Source: Hetaerina americana
Lineage: Eukaryota; Arthropoda; Insecta; Odonata; Calopterygidae
Assembly: GCA_022747635.1 (NCBI GenBank)
Contig: JAKTNV010000005.1
Span: 45,439,013 to 45,503,012 of the forward strand
DNA: 64,000 nt
Reading direction: 5' to 3'
The position numbers and the translations under genes are program-made. This document shows positions 55,390-64,000 of the stretch, in pieces (within the stretch, counting starts at the first letter, position 1; every line of letters begins with the position of its first letter). The notes below the pieces were generated by a model. That model did no database searches and had not been told where the DNA came from. It was given only the letters and a program-made list of their open reading frames with translations.

Positions 55390-56472
55390 TAAAAAAAATT
55401 TGAATGCGCAAAGTTTCTTACTGGTTTAGTGAGTTTAATGGGTAGGCCCGAAAGGTTTCATTTGATTAGTATTTCTAACCCAATATTTGATTGATGGTAA
55501 CCCTAAATTCTTCATATTCTAATCTAAATTATAATTTAATAGTTTTCATGTATCATATCTCATTTTCCTTTGCCTTCATACATGGCTTCCTCATTGCAAA
55601 TTCCTCTCTGTTTTTTGAGCTGTAATGGACCATACTGTACTATGATGAACAGACTACCATACTTAGCTGTCCGTATATTTCATCTCTAGCATCTTCTTCT
55701 TTCCCACGTTTCTAAATCTTCTATTTTTCTACTGTCTGTTTTTCTGTGGCCCAGCTTTCTAAATTGATTGATACACTCCACACAAATCTTTATCATGCAC
55801 TGTATCCTAGTTTGTAACCATCTTTTTCTGGGTGTTGAAGTCCCCATTAATATAATAGCTTAGTATGCACCTTGCTTCAAAACATATTATTTAGCTAGTT
55901 CGGTCGAAGAATGGAACAGGCCGCAAAAACTAGCATGTCGGTGTAACCTAGAGATGTAAACATGCTTCCACAGCCTAATAATGTTCCCGCCATAATTTCC
56001 TGCCATTTCATGCCATAATTGTGATATTCTCAAAAAGATTTTGCCATTTTCCTGTATGAAAAAATATGGACTGATTAATAAATAGGGCATTTCTTTGCTG
56101 TTAAGGTCTTCACAGACTATTTGCATATGTTAAATGTGATATAATATCCCTTACCAAGCTCTAAAATGTGCATAATGGACTGGCTGCACTCAGAATAACT
56201 CTGTAACATTAAGAGATTTTATTTAATTATGAATGAGAAAAGGATATTTTATTATTTTACCTTTAGGCAATTTAATTTATTTGCAGTTTAAAAGTACTTA
56301 TAAGAAAATGTGTGTTCTCCTTTGATCAAAATAGTGACAATTTAAAGTTTGATAATCCAATACTTTTGTAGCTGCTTTAATGTTCAATTAAATTTTTCTC
56401 ATATTATAACTTAATATAATGCCTTAATTTTCCTTAGTTCTCTGAGGTAGAGAGTATCCAAATAGAGCTAAA
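55390..56472. other. Intergenic or intronic DNA
   Basis: No gene, repeat or RNA recognised. Confidence 0.45.
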
Positions 56473-57580
56473 TTTTTTTATTTATTTTATTTACACAATT
56501 ACGTTGCAATTAGGCAAATTTCCTGGTGGCAACGGTCATGGTTAGGTCAAAGATAACTCTTACAACGAAAATTACATACGAACACATAAAAACCGATAAG
56601 AGACAAAATATTTTTACATAATGGCGCTTCCACATCACATGCAAACAAACTTCCACATCACATGCAAACAAACTTCCACATTACATACAAACAAACTTCC
56701 ACATCACATACAAAATGCCGTCCACATCACGTACAAACAATATTTTAATAACTACAATGAAGTTTATTACCCAGTGGCTGCTTTACATTTCAACTTAAAA
56801 CTTCTAAAATTAGATGGAACGGGCTCAAACAAACCTCCAGGCAGCTGGTTCCAATCAATTATAGTTCTATTTAAAAAGTATTTTTTGTTTTTTGAGTCCT
56901 TATTTTTATTTTGAGGCTATGGTCGTTTTTTCCCTTAAAGTTAGGCTTTTCTATCCTTAGCCATAAATCTTCCCACGCTTCGTCCTTTTTAACAATTCTA
57001 TGCATCGCGCCTCACCTACTCCTTTTTCTTCTATTTTTCAAACTCTCCCATTTCAGTATATCAAACATTTCTGTGACCCTATCTGTTCTTTTGTACCTTC
57101 CGAGTACATATCTTGCTGCCTTTCTTTGAACTTTTTCTATTTTTTTAATATGTCCCACCTCATGTGGATCCCATACTATGGAGGAGTATTCTAGGATAGG
57201 GATAACCAGTGCCTTATATGCTTTTTCTTTTGTGGCTACGCTACTTCCTTTTAAATTTCTCATCACCCAATGCAATACTTTAAATGCCTTCCGCATCAAA
57301 TTATCTACTTGGACTCCCCACCCAAGATCCCTAGTTAAATAAATGCCTAAATATTTGCATTGACTGGTACATGGGATTCTTTCTCCAAAGAGGGTGTAAA
57401 TTTCCTTTTCTGCATTCTTTTTATTTGAAAAATGTATATGCTTACTTTTACTTATATTAATGCCCATATTATTATTTGTAACCCAGTCACCAAGGCGATC
57501 GATGTCATTTTGTAGTATTACGTGGTCATTTACATGCTCTATCCGTCTGTATATAATGCAGTCATCAGCAAATCAAATGG
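56473..57580 (-). mobile_element. Non-LTR retrotransposon 3' half
   Basis: Minus-strand frame from FADDC (about 57570) through CKYLGIYLTRDLGWGVQVDN, KKIEKVQRKAARYVLGRYKR and NRRKRSR (57012). A frameshift follows, then NRTIIDWNQLPGGLFEPVPS and a stop near 56770. The same landmarks, in the same order, occur in the element at 3942-5345. An in-frame TGA directly precedes FADDC. The 3' UTR has a 23-bp tandem array, then a TAAA-rich tail at about 56473. Confidence 0.83.
56627..56741. repeat. 23-bp tandem repeat, five copies
   Basis: The unit is CTTCCACATCACATGCAAAC plus AAA; units start at 56627, 56650, 56673, 56696 and 56719. The first two are identical and the others diverge by 2-6 bases. It lies in the 3' UTR of the antisense non-LTR element. 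Confidence 0.85.
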
Positions 57581-60500
57581 TATCATCATTAAATCCTATA
57601 CTGATTAGTTATTTTTTCTGTGCTAGAACTGGTCTTCCTCTGAAGCAACTGGAACCATCCTCATTCAGTGAAACTGTGTATTTACAATATCAATTTTTTC
57701 CTGGCCCTATTAATTTTGTCGTACAGAGATTTGACTGAACTCCTTTTCTTTATATCATGGTTGATGCATTTGCATGGGTAGTGCATTCAATTTTTATGTA
57801 CCTTTCAAAAACGTTCTAATTATGTTCTACTCTACCTATGTCTAGTAAATATAGATCTCATTGGTTTTGTACTTCTCTTTCTCCATCAGGTGATTCAGTA
57901 GTTCAAGAAACTTTGTATTTGTTGGATGTCCCCTTCAATCAAGTTGGTCGTTGTCCACAAATTCACTGCTGATTGGGAGGAATTTAGATCCATTATTGTA
58001 TACAAGTGTATACAGAGTGAGTGTGAACATGGTAGCAAATGTGCATTAATTAGATAAAGGATGGGTGACATTGACTTGCTGTGATCACCATTATTATACA
58101 TAATTTTTTCTTGGCATTTCATTTTCATTATTCCATGTGAGTGAGAAGTGATGATGTAAGTAAACTCCTTTGGCTATGGGTGGAGTAATTGTTGCACATG
58201 TTCCTGCACCCCTCTTTAAAATTCAATCAGGATTCCCTTCCCCATTCATATTTAATTTACCTATTTTGTGTGTGTATATTGAAAAGTTTAGACTTTATAA
58301 GCAGGAGTGTGACCAAGGACCATATTAAGAAGACTGTGTCAGAAAGGCTGTGAGGCTTTCCCTCCTATTTCCCTCTTAACAGTTTTTACCTGGTATGAAA
58401 TAGCATGAAGAACTTGATGCTTGGGTTAGTGAAAGTGTGACTTCAAACCCTTAAGTGTCATCTGGAGGTGGAATGTAATAGCATATTTTGAGTATGATTT
58501 ATTATTTTGCATTGGATCGGTTCATCTGTACAGCATCTATTTATTAATGCTTATGGACTTTTGCTCTGTGTGCAATAGTATAATTGGTAAATGGAATTTA
58601 AAATTGAAACCCACCAGAAGTTAGCATTTCTTAAGCTATACTATAATAAAATCTTAGATGGGGGTTAGTATTAGCTTGACAGACAGTCCCAAGACAGAAA
58701 ATTGAATAGTAGCTCTAGGATTTTATATTATTATTATTACCTTACTCTTTCTGTTTTGCATCTCATTGGGATGTTTATTATGATTGATTTAAGTGCAGTG
58801 ATTACACTTAAATAGAGTGCCTGTAATTTATTTCATGAATGCATTGTTGGTGGAAACCACACCATATACATGCACAGTGTATATATACTTTAAAGAAACA
58901 TATAATATATTTAAATATAGATTTTATGTTGCTATGATAATATTATTCTCAGTGCATTGACTTGCATCCAGGTATTTCAAAAGTATGTCTCACCACAAAA
59001 GTATCATTTGTATATTTCTTTTGTCATTGTCTTAATTCATATCTATGAGAAACTGTTTTACTGCAAAAAGGAAGACTGTATGGTCGGTAGGACCAATAAT
59101 GTATTACATTGGAGCATTTCCATAAGTTACCCACTCTCCACATATGTTCCTGAAGCTCCAAATGTTTGTCAGGTGCACAATCATTTTATGTTCAAATGAA
59201 GCATATCTTACTTTACTGTTTTCAATGCATTATTTAAAGCCAATTGTCATGATCATCAATTCATAATCCATCCTAAAATTTTCATACAAATCAGCCATTA
59301 AATCTAATTTTTTACATATTTTTATCCCAGAAGAAAAGATACTGTTAGCATTGAGACTGAGAATTAATGGGGATTGATTGTATTGGATAGAATGAGGTGG
59401 TTTAGATGGGTAAATTGATGATACCTTGACCTTTCAGCGATATTAACTTGTATTATCTGAACTCCATACCACATGAATTGTCTAGATTTCTTAAAGAATA
59501 CATATGGCCCATGCTGAGATGTAAGGATTAAAAGGATTCAGCACACTATATTATTCCACACTGTTATAACTGAAATAAATCATAATATATCATTATGAAA
59601 ATGATTTTTTTTGCTAGACAAATATTTTTCCACAAAAATATGTACTGTTCAGTGATACTGGTAATTGAAGACTATTGCATAAAATATTCATTGCAGGTAT
59701 GCCATTCATGAGTACATATTCTATCTTTTATGACACTGCAGCAGCTCATGTTAATGCACTTTGTGTGCATCAAGCAGTGCTCCCTGTGATATGGTGGTGA
59801 TTAATTTGGTCAGAGTTGTGATTTCAGAGCGTCTGATCTTTGGTAACATGAGATGGAGGACAAGATCCTGGATTTGCTCATTGCCCTATAGTTACCATTC
59901 CTATCTTATTGAGCAAGTCCAGTTACATTAATTATCTTCTTTGGGTTATGTGTCTATCATTAGTTAAAAAAAAATGATTACATGAATTTGTTGTGTATAT
60001 TAGTTGATAGAGCATAATATTAATTTTATATCAAAATTAATTCAAATAAAGTATTAAGATTACAGCAAAAGTCTGATACACTGGCATCTGATATCCCAGT
60101 GTATCTGCTGGTATAAATGTTTTTTTGTGATATACGTCTCTCAAGATTCTCAGTGTAATCACAGCTAAATGTTTAACTATAATGAAACGTGATAATATGG
60201 AATATGGCCACCAAAGGTATGTGATTTTTTGATTAAAAGAACCACAAGAATGTGGGAGTGTTGAATTTTTAAATCTGATGATTGAAAGGTATCCATAGAT
60301 TGGCCATTTCTTCAAAAACTAGTTCTAGAAAAGACATCTCTTGACAATGTTTTAAAAATATATATGAATTTCTTTAGGAAATCACAGAACTTTGATGCTG
60401 ACATTATTCTGAGATATAATTCATACTTGGAAACAGGAATAAAAGTCCAATCAGGAGCATGTCACTCTTTAAGAACTTTACTTCTTGTGAGTGATGTATG

Positions 60501-62184
60501 CTCCTCTGGGTGTCATTGGGTGTGTTGTGCTTCTTTATTGGACTGCATAATGTTGGTTTTTTGTATTTAAAAGGGTGGTTTTGTTGCAAAAGCTGTCAAG
60601 TTCCCTTTTTAATTATGAGTTCTGTTATTTTATCCTGTTTCAATAATTCTGCTTTTAGTATCTTAAAATTTTCATTTATAAAATATTATATTTTGATTTG
60701 AATGACGTAAAAGATGTTGATTCTTTTGTTTAGGTTTTTAGCAATGTCAGTAACTTTTTTATTGTAGTTTCCTTCTTCGGGATTGGAAAGGAATAATGTT
60801 AAGAACTACATCATTTGAAATTAAATAGCGATGAATCATAAGTTGATTTAAAATGTTTATGAACCTTGTTATCCTCTGGAGTTGTATGTTAAATAAGTTA
60901 ATTTATCACTTTTCATAGACAGGTCTTTTTGTTGTCTCTAATTGTACAAAAATGGGATAGCTTTACTTATTTAACTTGATTGAAATAGGGTAATAATGTT
61001 GTGATTTTTAATGAATTAAAGTGGATGATGTACCCAAAAATTGCTGTTTTTGTAGTTTTAACTTAAATTTCTACATGAATTAACGGCAAATGATTCTTAA
61101 TAATCATCATCAATCAATCAATCGATTGATAATTAATTGATGCGAAAAAAGTTGGGTTCTTTGTCACTACTGTCAAATGCCAAAAATGTGAGTAGAATCT
61201 TCACAATTTTCCTTGAATATCAGAATGAAAAATATTACTTTTTAACTTTCAATTATTCATTCCATTGCATGGCATATTAATTTCTACCTTTCATGTCTGT
61301 TCTCCCATTTATTTGCTCCAATCTGTAATTTAGAGGACCTCAAAGCTCCTCTCCCAATCATTGTTTCTTCTTTTTATGGGGATAATTTTTTTTTCTTTTC
61401 AAACTCCAATTGTTACTGCTTCCCACAACTACTTCGCCCTACTATTTACCATCTTCACCAGTTTTTTTCTGTTTTGAATTTGAGGTAGTGCTTGTAGGCG
61501 AACTGGTTTTCTCAGCTAACTCACGTGAGTATTGAATGAAGTTACTAATTTCTGTACAACTTGAAGAATTTAATTGATAAAAATAAGTGTGATTCTCTTC
61601 TGTTTATATCTTATTTTGATACTGAAAGCAGTTGCCTTTTTTTGGCAAAATGCCATACTTTGATTTAGAAAATTTTTTTATGTATTTCTTTGAAATTTTT
61701 TGTTGCATAAGTATAGTTTTCCTATATTTCATGTTATGTATTATTTTTTAGAGAAATAGAGCTCTAAAAGATGCATGTCACCTTAGGAAATATTTTTGCG
61801 ACCATTTATATTTCAGGAGGGCAAAAGTTATAGAGGATATGGCTGAAAAAAGTTTCCATCTTGAAATTGGTAACCCAGTCTTAAACCTGAAGTTTCAGTG
61901 TGCTATTGTTGACCTCACCTGTTGTGTCCTTATGGAATTTGACATTAAAATAATAGTGAATTTACTTTGTAAAGGAGGAAATTGTGTGCTCCAGATGACT
62001 ACAATTGATGCTAATTTGTGACAAAGCACCCTTAATTCATCAATTCCTTGCTGTTCATGGGTTATCAGTCATCCCTTGGGAACATCTCTTGAATTTCAGG
62101 TCACCTTGTGTGTTTCATTGGCTTGTTCTCTAATGGCTATGACCATATATAAAAGCAATCAACAATATAATCCTGAGTGGAGTC
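57581..62184. other. Intergenic or intronic DNA
   Basis: 4.6 kb of AT-rich sequence with no supported gene. ATCAATCGATTGAT at 61117-61130 is a perfect 14-bp palindrome in an ATCA/TGAT-rich run. No transposon protein traces. Confidence 0.45.
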
Positions 62185-62186
62185 TA

Positions 62187-63054
62187 TGAGGTCTGTCCAA
62201 TAAAAACACAAACTGAGGCCGCAAAAACTTTATTTTGCAAAATTTAGTCTTCATCAATTTTTTCCCCTTCAAAGTACTCTCCATTTGTTGATAAGCTCTT
62301 ATTCCTTCTTCTTTTCAACTGTTTAAAGTACCCTTGGAAGTCCTCGGCAGTTAGTTCACATCTTCCCAGTGATGTCCCCTCATCAAATTTTTGCATTTTG
62401 GGAATAGGAAAAAGTCTCAGGAGGCGAGATCTGGCGAATAAGGAGAATGGTCAAGGACGGTGATTGAATCTTTTCCCAGAAACTGGCGAACAATCAATGC
62501 TGAATGTGCAGGTGCATTGCCATGGTGAATGATCCATCCATCATGTTCGGTCAAAATAGTGTGCACTTTTTCTTCAATTCAGTTCATCAGCTATCATTCG
62601 GACAGTTTTTTGATGAGAGAAGGGACTGCATGTGATCAATGTTGTCATCAAATAAGGTGGTTAATGGTCGTCCTGGCCTGGCATCATCAGTAGCGTCATG
62701 TCAGCCATCTTTAAAATGCTTAATCCACTTGAAAATGGATGTTTTCTTCCGAACATTATCACCATAAAGAGCTGTCAACAACTCAGTAATTTCTTGTTAA
62801 CTTTTACTGCACGTCCCCAAAAACTTGATGTTGACTTGTTGCTCTGTGATTTTGTCAATTTCCATTTTCTGCAAACAGTAAAAACCAAGACAATGGAAAC
62901 TAACAGAACTGGCACCATATGCACAGCTCAACAATCCACCAAGCACAGACATCTCATTGGGTCTTGGGTAACTAGTGCCACTAGTGGTTGGGGCTATAGT
63001 CAGCGTCATGGCTGCCAGATTGCACCAGTTTGTGTATTTATTGGTCAGACTTCG
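62187..63054 (-). mobile_element. Mariner element with TIRs and TA duplication, dead
   Basis: Imperfect terminal repeats at 62187-62215 and 63026-63054 (left GAGGTCTGTCCAATAAAAAC, right reverse complement GAAGTCTGACCAATAAATAC). TA flanks at 62185-62186 and 63055-63056. The minus strand reads a transposase: IFKWIKHFKDG, then IIHHGNAPAHSALIVRQFLG and DHSPYSPDLAS, a stop, DFFLFPK. Spacing is that of DD34D mariners, with the second catalytic D changed to G. At 868 bp it is shorter than a complete element, so it is also internally deleted. Confidence 0.82.
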
Positions 63055-63135
63055 TATGTGAGAACTGATTTTCAATTGAGCACATTTATGGGATTTGCAT
63101 GCCTCTAGTCCCTAGGTTGTCTTTGAGTTATTCCC

Positions 63136-63440
63136 CGAGATGGTGCGGGGGCTAACGTACTGGCTTCCCACCCTGAGGGCGTGGGTTCAAATCCCGGCGG
63201 TGTTGAATATTTTTCAGAGGTATCTCGATCCCTACTTGAGGTGCTTTGTGGAGGGCACTTTGAGTGAGTACGCCGTCCGTCGGATGGGACGTTAAGCCGC
63301 GGACCCCTTGGCGCCTTTCGTAAAGAGTAGGCTAATGCCGACGCCGGGTTTCTCTCCACCCTTCATCCTTTCCTGTCCTTCCCCTATGGCGCAAATGACC
63401 TTAGCTGTCGGTCGCCTCCCATCAAAACTACTACTACTAC
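63136..63440 (+). repeat. tRNA-derived SINE, full length, with 11-bp target duplication
   Basis: The head has a tRNA-like start and B-box GGGTTCAAATCCC (63183-63195). A conserved body (GATCCCTACTTGAGGTGCTT, TCCGTCGGATGGGACGTTAA) and a 3' (CTA)n tail at 63426-63440 follow. GAGTTATTCCC occurs at 63125-63135 and 63441-63451 as the target-site duplication. About 90% or better identity to the copy at 55117-55389. Confidence 0.9.
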
Positions 63441-63451
63441 GAGTTATTCCC

Positions 63452-63920
63452 TGGGGTGATCCCATTTACAATATCCATGAAATTTGATATTCTATATAAC
63501 AAGTCAGTGTGGACTCCAAACTTGCCAGTCCAAACCAGCATTGAGGTTCTTCACTCTGGATTGCTAAATTTTATATCAATTTGTCAATAATTTGTTGGGA
63601 AGCTTGCAATAGCAGGGCATGATTTTTAACAAAAGGAAGCTGGATAGGGATTGGTCATTTCATCTGCACAGTCATTTAATTGTCAGTTCCTTGTACGTCT
63701 AAGTGAATGTTATTTCTCCTTCCTATTCCTTTTAAATACTGCATAATTGTGTGGGAAAAGGAACATAGGCATGTAAATACAGCATAGCAGGTGGCCAGGA
63801 AGGGTCAACTTCATATTGTGCTGGGAAATTTTGGGAAGTTTTGAACACTATCCACAAAAAAGAAAGAAAGATTTTAGATATAACATTAGTGGAAAGAGTC
63901 TAATTCAATTGCTCAATACA
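63452..63920. other. Intergenic or intronic DNA
   Basis: No feature seen apart from a weak acceptor-like CTCAATACAG ending at 63920. Confidence 0.4.
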
Positions 63921-64000
63921 GACGCCATGAGGTGCAAAGTTTGTTTCAAAGACTTGACAATTAAAGGGCAAGAGACAAGCCATGCTCTTGCTACTTGTGG
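63921..64000 (+). CDS. Possible exon running off the window, zinc-finger-like
   Basis: After the acceptor-like CAG at 63920, the phase-1 frame is open to the window end: AMRCKVCFKDLTIKGQETSH then ALATCG. CxxC with a later H and C could be the start of a zinc finger. lolal exon 2 ends in phase 2, which would instead give RHEVQSLFQRLDN and a stop. So it is not simply an in-frame finger exon of lolal. Weak evidence, no pyrimidine tract. Confidence 0.2.

Noticed and set aside
61117..61130. Perfect palindrome ATCAATCGATTGAT as an operator-like site
   Set aside because: Sits in an ATCA/TGAT simple-repeat stretch; likely chance.
62698..63108. 136-codon + frame
   Set aside because: Runs antisense across a dead mariner and its right terminal repeat.
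55191..63359. Matching frames starting MERNPASALAYS at 55191-55403 (+) and 63105-63359 (-)
   Set aside because: They lie in the two SINE copies (antisense to the SINE); non-coding RNA-derived sequence.

Overview
The window is eukaryotic and very probably from an arthropod, most likely an insect. It is AT-rich (roughly 65-70% by eye), its genes are split by GT-AG introns of 0.1 to 6 kb, and the introns hold mariner, pogo/Tigger, Ty3/gypsy, APE-type non-LTR and tRNA-derived SINE copies. A tramtrack-type BTB gene (lolal) is present, and that BTB class is arthropod-specific. I cannot name the species. No prokaryotic features, CRISPR, rRNA or functional tRNA were seen.

Three host genes can be supported, all on the + strand. 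(1) 1860-24469: a 12-exon gene for a 602-residue coiled-coil protein that I do not recognise. All splice phases agree, and one intron (17069-19018) uses a GC donor. (2) About 34.0-45.77 kb: SdhB, the iron-sulfur subunit of mitochondrial succinate dehydrogenase. Six exons cover the whole mature protein and all three Fe-S cysteine motifs; the first exon, with the targeting peptide, is only tentatively placed. (3) 48822-52174 or beyond: lolal (batman), a small BTB-only chromatin protein in two coding exons. Its 3' end is ambiguous because a phase-2 donor coincides with a possible read-through stop. The right half (52.2-64 kb) is downstream of it, or its last intron, plus repeats. The three genes share no obvious pathway.

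Mobile elements by region. Coiled-coil gene introns: an antisense non-LTR 3' fragment (3942-5345); a decayed mariner (11.5-12.6 kb); a nearly intact mariner with 152-bp inverted repeats (13264-14597); a 753-bp internally deleted mariner with 33-bp TIRs and TA duplications (15196-15948); a pogo/Tigger scrap (21.2-21.5 kb). Between genes 1 and 2: a transposase scrap joined to a non-LTR 3' end (28.27-29.03 kb), a second pogo/Tigger remnant (29.85-30.5 kb), a tRNA-SINE (31.9-32.16 kb) and a gutted mariner (32.98-33.64 kb). SdhB introns: an antisense non-LTR fragment, a mariner remnant abutting a Ty3/gypsy RNase H-integrase fragment (35.0-38.16 kb), and a non-LTR element split by a second, opposite-strand one (40.09-44.63 kb). 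Downstream of lolal: a truncated SINE (55.1 kb), a non-LTR 3' half with a 23-bp tandem array (56.47-57.58 kb), a mariner with TIRs (62187-63054) and a full-length SINE with an 11-bp target duplication (63136-63440).

I found no convincing undescribed biological system. The most interesting items are the unassigned coiled-coil gene with its GC-AG intron, the long-TIR mariner whose ORF ends inside its own repeat, the nested retrotransposons, a dispersed ~60-bp motif seen three times, and the unresolved 3' end of lolal.
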